A stretch of 64,000 bases of DNA from contig NZ_WPHG01000002.1 in NCBI RefSeq assembly GCF_009742725.1, forward strand, positions 310,001-374,000, in the 5' to 3' direction. The first letter of the stretch is position 1; each line of letters begins with the position of its first letter. The notes beneath the pieces were generated by a model. The model ran no database searches. It was not told the DNA's origin and saw nothing but the letters and a program-made list of their open reading frames with translations. Position numbers and translations under genes: made by a program. Below are positions 54,539 to 63,938 of the stretch, piece after piece. Source of the DNA: Nitratireductor arenosus (lineage in GTDB: Bacteria > Pseudomonadota > Alphaproteobacteria > Rhizobiales > Rhizobiaceae).

Positions 54539-54614
54539 GCCCTTGTAGCTCAGCTGGTAGAGCAGCGGTTTTGTAAACCGAAGGTCGCGGGTTCGATTCC
54601 TGCCGGGGGCACCA
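54539..54614 (+). tRNA. tRNA-Thr (anticodon UGU)
   Basis: A 76-base cloverleaf including the encoded CCA end. The acceptor stem is GCCCTTG paired with CGGGGGC (two wobble pairs), the D arm holds GCTCAGCTGGTAGAGC, the anticodon loop TTTGTAA gives UGU, and the T arm is GCGGG-TTCGATT-CCTGC. A TATGAT at 54520-54525 is a possible -10 element. No integrated element is attached to it. Confidence 0.96.
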
Positions 54615-54676
54615 TTTTCCAACGGTCCATCGCGGAGACACGCGGGACGGCTTGCCGCCCGAGACCGCCGTTCCGT

Positions 54677-55645
54677 TCAGCCGGCGAACGCCTTTTGCGC
54701 CATGCGGCGGATGAAGCCTGCGGTGCGCGCCGGCTCGACGAATTGCGGCATGTGGCCGACGCCTTCCAGGATTTCCAGATCGAGTCCTTCGACCGCATCG
54801 CGCATCGCGAGCCCGTGCACGGCGTGGTTGAGCACCCGGTCGGCGTCGCCGAACAGGATGCCGACCGGCATGGCGAGCGCGCCGTAGCGGGTTTGCTGGC
54901 CCGGCATGGCGGTCTGCGCGGCGACGAAATCGGCCGCCGTGGCGGCAAAATGGCTCGGCCTGAGGCCGAGATAGCCGCCGCCGCCGATGGCGTAGTCGGC
55001 CGGAACGGCCTGCGGGCCGAAGACGAAATCGAGCGTGGCCTCGGCCCGTCTGAGCGCCATCGGGATCGCAACCGTATGGGCAAGAACGGCGCGCAGGACG
55101 GGCGAGGGGATGTCGAGCCCTTTGAAGCCGCTCGGCTTTTCGCCCTGGTGATGGGTGAGCGGGGCAAGCAGCGCCAGGCCGGCGACCGTGTCGGGAAAAT
55201 CGAGCGCGACGCGCAAGGCGATCGCGCCGCCGAGCGAATGTCCGACCAGCAGCGGCTTTTGCAGCTTAAGCCGGTCGATGAGAGCGGCGATCACCCGGGC
55301 CTGATCGCCGATGTCGGCCGCGCTGCCGCTTCTTGTCGAATAGCCCGATCCGGGCCGGTCGATCGCGATCAGGCGAAAATCGTCGGCCAGGAGCGGAAAA
55401 AGCGGCTGGCGGAAATGATGCAGCTGGCCGCCGAGCCCGTGAACGAACAGGATCGGCCGGCCCCGGCCTTGCTCGACATAGTGGATCGTATCGCCGTCGA
55501 TCTCGACGGTCTTGCCGGTTTGCGGGACGGCCCGTTCGGCATCGGCGGCGAGTTTTTCTGTCCGCCAGGCAAAATAGGCCACGACAGCGGCGACGAGGCC
55601 GACCGCGACCAGGACGAACCACAACAAGAAGGTCAGCAAGGGCAA
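54677..55645 (-). CDS. membrane-anchored alpha/beta hydrolase
   Basis: 322 residues, apparently from TTG 55645 with GGAG close by; no better start is visible. An N-terminal hydrophobic anchor (LLWFVLVAVGLVAAVVAYFA) precedes a complete fold: RPILFVHGLGGQLHHFRQPL, the nucleophile elbow LLVGHSLGGAIALRVALDF, and the catalytic GDADRVLNHAVHG and EGVGHMPQFVEPA with Asp and His. Substrate unknown. Confidence 0.85.
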   Translation of the reverse strand: MPLLTFLLWFVLVAVGLVAAVVAYFAWRTEKLAADAERAVPQTGKTVEIDGDTIHYVEQGRGRPILFVHGLGGQLHHFRQPLFPLLADDFRLIAIDRPGSGYSTRSGSAADIGDQARVIAALIDRLKLQKPLLVGHSLGGAIALRVALDFPDTVAGLALLAPLTHHQGEKPSGFKGLDIPSPVLRAVLAHTVAIPMALRRAEATLDFVFGPQAVPADYAIGGGGYLGLRPSHFAATAADFVAAQTAMPGQQTRYGALAMPVGILFGDADRVLNHAVHGLAMRDAVEGLDLEILEGVGHMPQFVEPARTAGFIRRMAQKAFAG

Positions 55646-55769
55646 GGCTCCGATGAGGCGGCCGCGAGCCTATATCAGGACAAGCCGGAATGGGAACCGG
55701 TTCGCGGCCGATACCGGGTTTCGGACAAGGCGTTCGGCGTTGCGGCTGCCCGGCTTCGGCGCTGTTTCC

Positions 55770-56135
55770 TCACCGGCCCGACCTGCCGGCGCAGGCCACG
55801 CACAGCGGCACGGTCGGGTCGACGTCGAGGCGCTTCCAGCCGATGAAGGCGCCGCAGTCGAGGCAATAGCCGAAATCGCCCGTCTGGATGCGCTTCAGCG
55901 CCGCGCCCAGCCGGGCCTGGCGGGTCTGGCGGCGCTGTTCGACCGCCTGCGCCATCGCCTGTTGCTGCATGGCGTCCATGCGCGACAGCCGGCCGACGCT
56001 TTGCTGGTCGAGTTCGACCGGGGCGCGGTCGGCGGCCGTTTGGTGCGATTGCGCCTCAAGCTGCGCCAGCTCCGCCTCGATCAGGCAGCGGTAGCGGGCG
56101 GCAAGCGCGTCGTCGTCCGGTTCGACCGTGGTCAT
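55770..56135 (-). CDS. DksA/TraR C4-type zinc finger protein
   Basis: 121 residues from ATG 56135. A helical coiled-coil region (residues 20-80) is followed by the zinc finger GDFGYCLDCGAFIGWKRLDV ending in CVACAG. These small proteins bind RNA polymerase and modulate the stringent response. No strong ribosome-binding site precedes this start. Confidence 0.88.
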   Translation of the reverse strand: MTTVEPDDDALAARYRCLIEAELAQLEAQSHQTAADRAPVELDQQSVGRLSRMDAMQQQAMAQAVEQRRQTRQARLGAALKRIQTGDFGYCLDCGAFIGWKRLDVDPTVPLCVACAGRSGR

Positions 56136-56252
56136 GCTGCGCGCGACAATGGCGCGAATGCGCCGGTTCGGCAAAGGAAATCGCCGCGCACGCCGGCTGC
56201 GCGCTCGCGGGTGGCCCGAAAGCCGCCCGCCGGCGTCATGGCCAGTGTGCTG

Positions 56253-56852
56253 TCAGCCGTGCAGGCGCGCGGTGAGTTCGGCCACGCGTTTGCCCTGGAA
56301 GCGCGCGCCCTCCAGTTCCTGCTCGGAGGGCATGCGCGAGCCGTCCGTGTTGCTGGTCGTGGTCATGCCGTAGGGCGCGCCGCCACGCACGACGTCGTTG
56401 CCGCTCTGCCCCTCATAGGCGTAGGACAGCGGCACGATGATCATGCCATGGTGCTGGAGCGACACCTGGGCGCTGATCAGGGCGAATTCGGCCCCGCCAT
56501 GCTGGGTCGCCGTCGACGACATCACCGAGGCGACCTTGTCGATCAACGCGCCCTTGGCCCACAGCGAGCCGGTCTGGTCGAGAAAATTCTTCATCTGGGC
56601 GGCCATGGCGCCATAGCGCGTCGAGATGCCGAAAATGATGCCGTCATAGTCGGCGAGTTCGGACGGCTCGGCGATCGGCGCGTCCTGGTCGAGCTTGTAG
56701 TGCGCCGCCTTGGCGACGTCTTCGGGAACGAGTTCGGGCACCCGTTTGACCGTCACGTCGACGCCGGCGTCGCGCGCGCCCTCGGCCGCGGCCTTGGCCA
56801 TCGCCTCCATGTGGCCCCAGCTCGAGTAGTAAAGCACCAATATCTTGGTCAT
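56253..56852 (-). CDS. wrbA: NAD(P)H:quinone oxidoreductase, WrbA type
   Basis: 199 residues from ATG 56852 (AGGAGACG upstream), exactly the WrbA length. [20 protein letters not shown] is the flavin-binding loop, and [40 protein letters not shown] and [20 protein letters not shown] are the family's blocks. It reduces quinones in two-electron steps to limit oxidative stress. Confidence 0.95.
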   Translation of the reverse strand: MTKILVLYYSSWGHMEAMAKAAAEGARDAGVDVTVKRVPELVPEDVAKAAHYKLDQDAPIAEPSELADYDGIIFGISTRYGAMAAQMKNFLDQTGSLWAKGALIDKVASVMSSTATQHGGAEFALISAQVSLQHHGMIIVPLSYAYEGQSGNDVVRGGAPYGMTTTSNTDGSRMPSEQELEGARFQGKRVAELTARLHG

Positions 56853-57040
56853 CAAATCGTCTCCTGACTGTCCGTATTTCACGGCCCGACAACTCTCCTG
56901 CCGGGCCATGGTTCCTATGTGCGGAGCGGCGTCGTTCGATAAAAGTGCGCGATTGGTGACGGTTCGTTCACTGACTCCCCGCGATTGCCCGCGTCGGCGG
57001 AGGGCGCTATGGGGCGATGGCAGTGCGTGAAAGGAAGCAG

Positions 57041-57790
57041 ATGAGCGACATCGTGACAGCGGCCATGCTCGTCATCGGCGACGAGATCCTGTCGGGGCGG
57101 ACCAAGGACCGCAATATCGGCCATCTGGCCGAGATGATGACGGCGATCGGCATCGACCTGAAGGAAGTGCGCATCGTCGCCGACGACGAGGACGCCATCG
57201 TCGAGGCGCTGAACGCGATCAGGGCGCGCTATACCTATGTGTTCACCACCGGCGGTATCGGGCCGACTCACGACGACATCACCGCCGACGCGGTCGCCAA
57301 GGCGTTCGGGCTGCCTTGCGAGCATGACGAGCGCGCCTATGCCATGCTCGCCGAAAATTATGCCGAGCGTGGCATGGATTTCACCGAGGCGCGCAAGCGG
57401 ATGGCGCGGATGCCGCGCGGTGCGGTGCATATCGACAATCCGGTGTCGATCGCGCCGGGGTTCAGGATCGAAAACGTTCATGTCATGGCCGGCGTGCCGT
57501 CGATCTTCCAGGCCATGCTCGACAATGTCGTGCCGGGCCTGAAGACCGGGACCAGGCTGATTTCGGTCTCGATCCACTGCCCGGCCGGCGAGGGCACGAT
57601 CGGCGGCCCGCTGGGCGAGATCCAGAAGCAGCACCCCGACACGATCATCGGCTCTTATCCGAAATATCTCGACGGCAAGTTCTGGACCGAACTGGTGGTG
57701 CGCGCCCGCACGCCCGAGGCGCTGGCCCCGGCTGAGGAGGCGGTGCGCCAGATGGTGGCCCGGTTGACGGACTCGGCTGCCGCGATCTGA
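57041..57790 (+). CDS. CinA-N / MoaB-type molybdopterin-binding domain protein
   Basis: 249 residues from ATG 57041 (AAAGGAAGC upstream). [40 protein letters not shown] and [20 protein letters not shown] are the molybdopterin-binding family motifs. It lacks the C-terminal deamidase domain of full CinA, so it matches the shorter alphaproteobacterial stand-alone form. The role may be nicotinamide nucleotide repair or molybdopterin handling. Confidence 0.9.
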   Translation: MSDIVTAAMLVIGDEILSGRTKDRNIGHLAEMMTAIGIDLKEVRIVADDEDAIVEALNAIRARYTYVFTTGGIGPTHDDITADAVAKAFGLPCEHDERAYAMLAENYAERGMDFTEARKRMARMPRGAVHIDNPVSIAPGFRIENVHVMAGVPSIFQAMLDNVVPGLKTGTRLISVSIHCPAGEGTIGGPLGEIQKQHPDTIIGSYPKYLDGKFWTELVVRARTPEALAPAEEAVRQMVARLTDSAAAI

Positions 57791-57799
57791 TCTTTTTTC

Positions 57800-57828
57800 C
57801 CGCTTTTGCTGATTTTGGTCAAAAGCGG
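57800..57828. repeat. inverted repeat upstream of the universal stress gene
   Basis: CCGCTTTTG-N11-CAAAAGCGG is a perfect 9-base inverted repeat between the CinA-type gene and the stress gene. A run of T precedes rather than follows the stem, so it does not read as a normal terminator on this strand; it may be a regulatory site or a weak structure. Confidence 0.5.
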
Positions 57829-57894
57829 AACGGATCGATGTAGATTAGGGTTTCCCCGAAGACAGCCGGTGCGCCGGCGTGAACGGAGGTTGTC

Positions 57895-58734
57895 ATGGTC
57901 TACAAGACGATTGTTGCCGTGTTGCAGGACGAGGACGATGCCGGGCGCGCGCTCGACGTCGCGGTCGCGTTCGCCCAGAGATCGGATGCGCATCTGATCG
58001 GGGTCCACGCCGAGGCGCTGCCGGTGCCGATCGCCTCGCCGATGGGCTTTCCCGACGCCGCTCTGATGGGCGCGGAAGAGGATATGAGCCGCGAACGCGC
58101 GGACAGGCTTGAAAAGCTGTTTTCGCAGCGCATGAAGCGCGAAAGCGTGTCGTGGGAGTGGCGCTCCATGTACAGTTTTTCCGGCGACAGCGCCCTGTCG
58201 GCGCTCGAAAGCGCGCGCTGCGGCGACCTCGTGGTCGCCGGCCAGGTCGATCCCGAAAAGGGCGCAGCCGGATCACCCGATATCGAAACCCTGATCCAGG
58301 GGGCCGGGCGCCCGGTGCTGGTCGTGCCGTGGCGCGGCACGGCGACGACAAGCGCCAAACGGATCGTTGTCGCCTGGAACGGCTCGCGCCAGGCCGCCCG
58401 CGCGGCGTTCGACGCCCTGGCTCTGATCGTTGAGGCCGACGAAACCACGATCCTGAGCGTCGATCCGGTCGCCAATCCGGGCGAGCAGGGCGCGCTTCCG
58501 GGCGCCGAGATCGCGGCCGCACTGGCGCGCCACGGCGCGCGTGTGACGGTTGAAAACCGCGGTTCCGGCGACCAGTCCGTTGCCGAAACCATCGCGCAAG
58601 TCGTGACCGACAAGAAGGCCGACCTGCTCGTGCTCGGCGCATTCAGCCATTCGCGGCTGAAGGAGATGTTTTTCGGCGGCACGACGCGCACGACGATCGA
58701 AAACCCGCCCTGTCTGACCCTTTTGGCGCGCTGA
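57895..58734 (+). CDS. tandem-domain universal stress protein
   Basis: 279 residues from ATG 57895 (AACGGAGGTT upstream). Two UspA-like halves are present. The first is degenerate (TIVAVLQDEDDAGRALDVAV), and the second begins IVVAWNGSRQAARAAFDALA and keeps the ATP-binding end LLVLGAFSHSRLKEMFFGGT. Such proteins accumulate under stress and bind nucleotides in the cytoplasm; the precise task is unknown. Confidence 0.9.
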   Translation: MVYKTIVAVLQDEDDAGRALDVAVAFAQRSDAHLIGVHAEALPVPIASPMGFPDAALMGAEEDMSRERADRLEKLFSQRMKRESVSWEWRSMYSFSGDSALSALESARCGDLVVAGQVDPEKGAAGSPDIETLIQGAGRPVLVVPWRGTATTSAKRIVVAWNGSRQAARAAFDALALIVEADETTILSVDPVANPGEQGALPGAEIAAALARHGARVTVENRGSGDQSVAETIAQVVTDKKADLLVLGAFSHSRLKEMFFGGTTRTTIENPPCLTLLAR

Positions 58735-58802
58735 GTCTGGCAAACCGGCAGGGACGGTAGAAAAAAGACGCACACACGGGGTGCCGGCCCCGAGGGACGC
58801 CG

Positions 58803-59771
58803 TCAGCGTCCGCGTTTCCTGCCGTGCGTCTTGATCTGCCAGCGGCGGTGAAACCACATCCATTGGCCGGGATCCTCGCGCACCCAGACTTCCACGACGT
58901 CGTTGATCGTCTGGGTCGCGGCCTCGATGTCGATGCGGCCCTTGTCGGTGCGCGGAAGGACGACTTTCTCGCCGATCTCGATGCGGAAGCGGTTGCCGGG
59001 CAGGCGCGTGCAGCGGGTGGGATGGACCTCGCAGTCGAACTGCCTGGCCAGCCGGGCCAGCACCGGGCTCGACTGGCAGGGCCGGCCGAAAAAGGTGGTC
59101 GGCACGCCGTCGATGAATTTCTGGTCGACGAGCATGCCGACATGGCCGCCATCCTCCAGCACGCGGGCCAGCGCGAACACCGAGCCGGGGCGCGAGGCGA
59201 TCAGGTCGCCCATCGTGGCCTCGCGCTTTTCCATCAGCGCCGCCGCCAGATAGGGGTTGTTGGGGGCGCGGTAGAGCGCGCTGACCGGCAGGCCGTATTT
59301 GGCGGCGATGATCGGCAGCAGCTCGAAATTGCCGAGATGGGCGGTGAACAGGATGCGCGGCGCCGGGTTGTCGCGCAGGTCAAGGAAGATGTCGGCGCCG
59401 ACCACCTCGACGCGGGCGGGCAGGCCGTGTTCATCCTCTTCCTCGATCAGCTTTTCCAGAAAGACGTATTCGCCGGCGAGCCGGGCCATGTTGCCCCACA
59501 TGTCGGAGGCGATCGCCTGCAATTCGTCCTCGGTCTTGTCGGGGTAGGCGGCGCGCAGATTGGCGAGCGCGGTGCGATGGCGCCCGGCAAGCGGACCGAT
59601 GCGGCGCGCGGCGCGGTCGAGGAAGGCGAGGGCGGAGTCGGCCGGCAGCCGGCGCAAAAGAGCGAGCAGGCCGAGCGTGACTTTCGCGATCAGCCAGTAG
59701 TTCGCCGTTTGCAGCGCGCGCGTGGCGCGGATCGCCGCCCGGCGGGTCAGGTCTGGTGCCGTTGCAGCCAT
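58803..59771 (-). CDS. lpxXL: lipid A very-long-chain fatty acyltransferase LpxXL
   Basis: 322 residues from ATG 59771; a longer in-frame stretch upstream belongs to the adh gene's shadow. The lauroyl-type acyltransferase motif appears as ILFTAHLGNFELLPIIAAKY (His, then Glu four residues on). A signal-anchor-like N-terminus (ANYWLIAKVTLGLLALLRRL) places it at the inner membrane. Downstream of acpXL, two fabF genes and adh, it fits LpxXL, which adds the C28 (27-hydroxyoctacosanoyl) chain to rhizobial lipid A. Confidence 0.88.
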   Translation of the reverse strand: MAATAPDLTRRAAIRATRALQTANYWLIAKVTLGLLALLRRLPADSALAFLDRAARRIGPLAGRHRTALANLRAAYPDKTEDELQAIASDMWGNMARLAGEYVFLEKLIEEEDEHGLPARVEVVGADIFLDLRDNPAPRILFTAHLGNFELLPIIAAKYGLPVSALYRAPNNPYLAAALMEKREATMGDLIASRPGSVFALARVLEDGGHVGMLVDQKFIDGVPTTFFGRPCQSSPVLARLARQFDCEVHPTRCTRLPGNRFRIEIGEKVVLPRTDKGRIDIEAATQTINDVVEVWVREDPGQWMWFHRRWQIKTHGRKRGR

Positions 59772-59809
59772 CGTGCCGTCCCGGAGGGCTCGCTGCCTGG
59801 CATGGCGGT

Positions 59810-60838
59810 CTATGCCACGCGCAGGATGATCTTGCCGAAGACGTCGCGGCCTTCCATGCGCGCCAGCGCCGCGGCGATGCCGTCGAAGCCGACCTCGGTG
59901 TCGATCACCGGCGCGACGTGGCCGGCGGCCATTTTCTGCATGGCGTCGGCCATGTTTTCCATGCGGCAGCCGAACGATCCGAAAATCTTCAATTGCTGCT
60001 GGAAGAGCTGCATCAAATTCATGCTGGTCGACACGCCCGAGGTCGAGCCGCAGGTGACGAGCCGGCCGCCGCGTTTGAGGCACAGCATCGAGCCGGCCCA
60101 GGTGTCGGCGCCGACATGCTCGAAGACGACGTCGACGCCTTTCTTGCGGGTCAGCTTGCGCACCACGCCCTCGAAACGGTCCTCGCGGTAGTTGATGACG
60201 TGATCGGCGCCGAGCGCCCTGGCCTGTTCGGCCTTGTCGTCGGAACCGACGGTGGTGATGACGGTGCAGCCCATCTTCCTGGCGAGCTGGATCGCAGCCG
60301 AGCCGATGCCCGAACCGCCGGCATGGACCAGGATCGTTTCGCCGGGCTCGAGCCGGGCATTGTCGAACAGCATGTGCTCGACCGTGCCGAAGGTGACCGG
60401 GGCGACCGCCGCGCCGACATCGTCGACGCCGGGCGGCGCCGGCACAAGAAGCCGCGCCGGCAGGTTGATGCGTTCCTGGGCGAAACCGTCGAGGTGGAAA
60501 CCGTGCACGCCCGACACGTGCTCGCACAGATTGTCGCGGCCCTCGCGGCAGGGGCGGCAGAGCCCGCAGGTGCGCGCGCCATAGATCGAGACCAGTTGGC
60601 CCGGCGCCAAATGGCCGACGCCGGCGCCGAGCGTTTCGACCACGCCGGAGGCTTCCGCACCGATCACCAGCGGCATCTTGCGCTTGGCGAAGGCCATGCC
60701 GCGCCAACCCCACACGTCGATATGGTTGAGCGCGACGACGCGGATCGCCACCGTCACCTCGCCCGGGCCGGGCTGCGGCGGCGGCGGCAGGTCCACCTGT
60801 TCGAGCCTACGATCCTCGACGAGCTGCAATGCGCGCAT
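59810..60838 (-). CDS. zinc-binding alcohol dehydrogenase-family protein of the VLCFA cluster
   Basis: 342 residues from ATG 60838 (AAGGACC upstream). It is a medium-chain dehydrogenase with the structural zinc site CGLCRPCREGRDNLC, the NADPH fold VHAGGSGIGSAAIQLARKMG and IITTVGSD-like strands. The catalytic Cys of true alcohol dehydrogenases is not visible (NHIDVWGW instead), suggesting a reductase-type role. Rhizobial clusters call this adh2XL, and mutants affect the VLCFA; it may be the enoyl reductase. Confidence 0.85.
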   Translation of the reverse strand: MRALQLVEDRRLEQVDLPPPPQPGPGEVTVAIRVVALNHIDVWGWRGMAFAKRKMPLVIGAEASGVVETLGAGVGHLAPGQLVSIYGARTCGLCRPCREGRDNLCEHVSGVHGFHLDGFAQERINLPARLLVPAPPGVDDVGAAVAPVTFGTVEHMLFDNARLEPGETILVHAGGSGIGSAAIQLARKMGCTVITTVGSDDKAEQARALGADHVINYREDRFEGVVRKLTRKKGVDVVFEHVGADTWAGSMLCLKRGGRLVTCGSTSGVSTSMNLMQLFQQQLKIFGSFGCRMENMADAMQKMAAGHVAPVIDTEVGFDGIAAALARMEGRDVFGKIILRVA

Positions 60839-60869
60839 GGGCGGCGGGTCCTTGGTAAAGGGCGTCCGC

Positions 60870-62138
60870 TTAGACCGGTTCGCGGCCCATGACAAGGCAC
60901 GCGTTCTGGCCGCCGAAGCCGAAGGAGTTCGACAAGGTGCTCGCCACGTCGGCGTGACGCTTGATGTTGGGCACCACGTCGAGCTCGATCGCGGGGTCGG
61001 GCGTGTCGTAGTTGATCGTCGGCGGGATCACGCCTTCGCGCATGGTCAGCAGTGAAAAGGCGGCCTCGATCGCGCCGGCGGCCGACAATGTGTGGCCGAT
61101 CATCGACTTGTTGGACGAGATCGGGATTTCGCGCATGCGCTCGCCGAAAACGGTCGACAGCGACAGGTGCTCCATTTTGTCGTTTTCGGGTGTGGAGGTG
61201 CCGTGGGCGTTGATGTAACCGACCTCGTCGGCCGCCATGCCGGCGTCGGCCAGGGCCGCGCGCACGGCCGCGATCGCCGGCGAGCCGTCCGGCTTGGAGC
61301 GGGTACGGTGAAAATCGTCGGCCTTTTCGCCGCAGCCGCGGATCACGCCCAGTATCTCGGCGCCGCGGGCCTGCGCGCTTTCGAGCGATTCCAGCACCAG
61401 GGCCGCCGAGCCCTCGGAGATCACGAACCCGTCGCGATCCTTGGAGAACGGCCTGGAGGCCTTTTCGGGCGGCTCGTTCTGGGTCGATAGCGCCGACAGC
61501 AGCGAAAAGCGGATCAGCGCCTCCGCGGTGGCAGAGCCGTCGGCGCCGATCGCCAGCGCCCGGTCGCATTCGCCGCGCCGGATGGCTTCCACGCCGAGCT
61601 GGATCGCCGTGGCGCCGGAGGCGCAGGCCGTCGACAGCGTGACCGGCAGGCCACGCGCGCCGAACAGCTCCGCGAGCCGCTCGGCGATCATGCCGAACTG
61701 GGTCTGGTCGTAGGCGTCGGGGCGACGCCCGTCGCGGGCGACGGCCAGCAACCGCCGATAGCCTTCTTCCTGTTCGGGGCCATGGCGGTAAAGCGCGAAG
61801 CGCTCGTGCCAGTCGAGTTCGACCGGGGGCGCGGCGAGAAAGAGCGGCCCGCCCAGAGCCGTATCGAGCCCGGCTTCGGCGAGCGCTTCGCGGCCGGCGG
61901 TTTCGGCGAGCTCGTCGGTCAGCGCGGAAGCGCCCCTTGTGCTGGACGGCAGGAAATCGACCATGCCGGAAATGCGTGTGGAGAGCAGATCGACGGGGAA
62001 GCGGGTGATCGCATGGATGCCGGACTTGCCGGCCGTCAGCGCCTGCCAGTTCTCGCGCTTGCCCACGCCCAGCGCGGTCACGACGCCGATCCCGGTCACT
62101 GCCACGGTACGCCTGCCAAAACGATCGTTTTTGCTCAT
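60870..62138 (-). CDS. fabF1XL: beta-ketoacyl-ACP synthase FabF1XL (catalytically intact)
   Basis: 422 residues from ATG 62138 (GGAGCGTGAG upstream). KAS II fold with Cys172 in VTLSTACASGATAIQLG, the first catalytic His in YINAHGTSTPENDK, and the second in SNKSMIGHTLSAAGAIEAAF. The distal SNSFGFGGQNACLVM is typical. It elongates the very-long acyl chain on AcpXL. Confidence 0.93.
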   Translation of the reverse strand: MSKNDRFGRRTVAVTGIGVVTALGVGKRENWQALTAGKSGIHAITRFPVDLLSTRISGMVDFLPSSTRGASALTDELAETAGREALAEAGLDTALGGPLFLAAPPVELDWHERFALYRHGPEQEEGYRRLLAVARDGRRPDAYDQTQFGMIAERLAELFGARGLPVTLSTACASGATAIQLGVEAIRRGECDRALAIGADGSATAEALIRFSLLSALSTQNEPPEKASRPFSKDRDGFVISEGSAALVLESLESAQARGAEILGVIRGCGEKADDFHRTRSKPDGSPAIAAVRAALADAGMAADEVGYINAHGTSTPENDKMEHLSLSTVFGERMREIPISSNKSMIGHTLSAAGAIEAAFSLLTMREGVIPPTINYDTPDPAIELDVVPNIKRHADVASTLSNSFGFGGQNACLVMGREPV

Positions 62139-62172
62139 CTCACGCTCCAAACCGCGCCGGCGGCCGCGGTAT

Positions 62173-63348
62173 TCAGGCCGGTTCGATCAAGGCCGCGCCT
62201 TCGCCCCGGCGATACCCGATCGTGGTCGCGACCACGGCGCCGACGGCGGCGGCGGCCGTTTCGCAACCGGCATCGAAGGGGGCAAGGGCATGGTTTTTCT
62301 CCACCGCCAGGGCGGCGAGCGCGACGGCGAAGGGAAACTGGGCTTCCTTCAAATGGCCGGTCAGGGAGGAAAAGCCGCGCGCGGCCAGACCGCGTTTGTC
62401 GAGAGCGGTCTTTTCCGCGACGGTCGCCGCCGCGGCACCGGATGCGCCGGACATGGCGAAGGCCGGCGTGACACCGTTCGACGCCGTCTCGATGAGCGCG
62501 CCGATCCTGTCGGGAAAGGTTTCCGGCGCGCGGCTGCTTCCTTCCGAGACGATCCGGCCGATCATGGCATAGGCTTTGCGTCCGCGCTCTTGTGCGTGCG
62601 CGCGCGTTTCCAGAACCAGAAAGGCCGCGCCCGAACCGGTGATGATGCCGCCCCGCTCACCGCGCGCCCATACCGGCGCCCAGTCGCCACGATGCAGAAG
62701 GCCGTCCAGCTCGTAGCTCAACAGATAGTCGGGATGCTCGCTCTGGAAGGCGCCGCCGACCAGGAGATGGCTCGACTGGCCGGCGCGGATGCGGGCCACC
62801 GCCGTCTCCAGCGCCGAAACGCCGGCACCTTCCTCACCCATGAAGGTGCGCGAGGAGCCGGTGACCTTGTGGACGATCGAGATGTTGCCGGCCAGAAGGT
62901 TGGAAAGCTGGGCCAGAAACAGCGTCGGCCTGAGTTCCGTCGTCAGCTTCTCGTTCAACAGCAGGTCCTGGTCGTTGCGCGTCAGCGAAGCGTCCAGGAT
63001 TGCAGTGTCGACGGCCAGGTCGCGCTCGCCGCCGCCGGCGGCCACGATCATGTCCATCGTCGCGCACAGAGCCTCGTCGCCCTTGATGGCGGCGTCGTCG
63101 AGCGCGAGGCCGGCCGCATAGGTGCCGAGCCGCTGCCAGGTCTCCATCTGGCGCTGGTCGCCGCGTCGCGGGATCTGCGCGCTCCAGTCGATTTCGGGCA
63201 GAGGGTGGACGCTGTAGGGGCTGAAGCGCTCGGCGTCGACGACCGGCGCGGGGCTGTCGGCGGTCAGCGCATCCCAATGCGCCTGCCTGCCCACGCCCAG
63301 GCAGGAGACGATGCCGATGCCGGTGATGACGACGTCCTGGTCGCTCAT
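62173..63348 (-). CDS. fabF2XL: FabF2XL, degenerate ketosynthase (chain-length-factor-like)
   Basis: 391 residues from ATG 63348. The fold and length match a ketosynthase: VVITGIGIVSCLGVGRQAHW, then GGAFQSEHPDYLLSYELDGL and SSLTGHLKEAQFPFAVALA. Where the active Cys should be, the sequence reads SSRTFMGEEGAGVSALE (Met170 in my alignment), and the NAHGT motif is missing. It cannot condense by the usual mechanism. By analogy with chain-length factors of polyketide systems it may pair with FabF1XL. The gene sits directly after acpXL. Confidence 0.88.
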   Translation of the reverse strand: MSDQDVVITGIGIVSCLGVGRQAHWDALTADSPAPVVDAERFSPYSVHPLPEIDWSAQIPRRGDQRQMETWQRLGTYAAGLALDDAAIKGDEALCATMDMIVAAGGGERDLAVDTAILDASLTRNDQDLLLNEKLTTELRPTLFLAQLSNLLAGNISIVHKVTGSSRTFMGEEGAGVSALETAVARIRAGQSSHLLVGGAFQSEHPDYLLSYELDGLLHRGDWAPVWARGERGGIITGSGAAFLVLETRAHAQERGRKAYAMIGRIVSEGSSRAPETFPDRIGALIETASNGVTPAFAMSGASGAAAATVAEKTALDKRGLAARGFSSLTGHLKEAQFPFAVALAALAVEKNHALAPFDAGCETAAAAVGAVVATTIGYRRGEGAALIEPA

Positions 63349-63384
63349 GCCCCTGTCACGTCTTTGCGAGTGAATGACGACCCG

Positions 63385-63663
63385 TCAGGCCTTGGCCGCA
63401 ACCAGCGCGTCGATCTTGGCGCACAGGTTCTTCATGACGAAATAATCCTCTGTGGGAACCTTGCCGTCATTGACCTCCTGGGTCCACTTCTCGAGCGGGA
63501 TCTTGATGCCGAATTCCTTGTCGATCGCAAACACGATGTCGAGGAAGTCCAGGCTGTCGATGCCGAGATCGTCGATCGTGTGGCTTTCGGCGGTGATGGT
63601 GTCGCGGTCGATCTCGCTGGTCTCCGCGATGATGTCGGCAACTCTGTCGAACGTGGAGGGCAC
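63385..63663 (-). CDS. acpXL: acyl carrier protein AcpXL
   Basis: 92 residues from GTG 63663 (AAGGA seven bases before). It is longer than house-keeping ACP, as AcpXL is. [20 protein letters not shown] contains the phosphopantetheine Ser in DSL, and [20 protein letters not shown] is the AcpXL-specific stretch. It carries the 28-carbon chain for lipid A. It begins the leftward operon; 36 bases separate it from fabF2XL. Confidence 0.95.
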   Translation of the reverse strand: MPSTFDRVADIIAETSEIDRDTITAESHTIDDLGIDSLDFLDIVFAIDKEFGIKIPLEKWTQEVNDGKVPTEDYFVMKNLCAKIDALVAAKA

Positions 63664-63867
63664 GGTTTTATCCTTGGGAAATCTCGAAATGGTCGGTCGC
63701 GGTGTCTAGTCCGTTTTTGCCTTTAGGGGAAGGGTGAATTGCCCGCCGCGACGCGCGAAGGGCGTCGTCGACGCGCGCTTGCGGTGTGGCGTAACATCAA
63801 ACAACGGCCGGCGCGGCTCGAAACGGACGACGCCCGGCGGGCACGGCTCGGATTTTCGCAAGGTTAT

Positions 63868-63890
63868 TCTTGTATCTTATATAAGACTTG
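63868..63890. promoter_or_regulatory. operator-like element before the right-edge kinase
   Basis: TCTTGTAT (63868-63875) and TATAAGACTTG (63880-63890) are the same two blocks seen before soeA (28566-28581), where they overlap; here a few bases more separate them. TCTTAT/ATAAGA (63875-63886) is a perfect 12-base palindrome. It lies about 50 bases before the kinase start. Confidence 0.6.
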
Positions 63891-63938
63891 ATAGTCTGGT
63901 CAGTGTAACCTCCGCGTGCCTTCAGAGAACCGGTCGCC

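Noticed and set aside
54539-54614. tRNA-Thr as a genomic-island attachment site
   Set aside because: No integrase, no direct repeat of the 3' end nearby and ordinary core genes on both sides.
57800-57828. Terminator after the CinA-type gene
   Set aside because: The T-run precedes the stem on this strand, so no U-tract follows; I keep it only as an inverted repeat.
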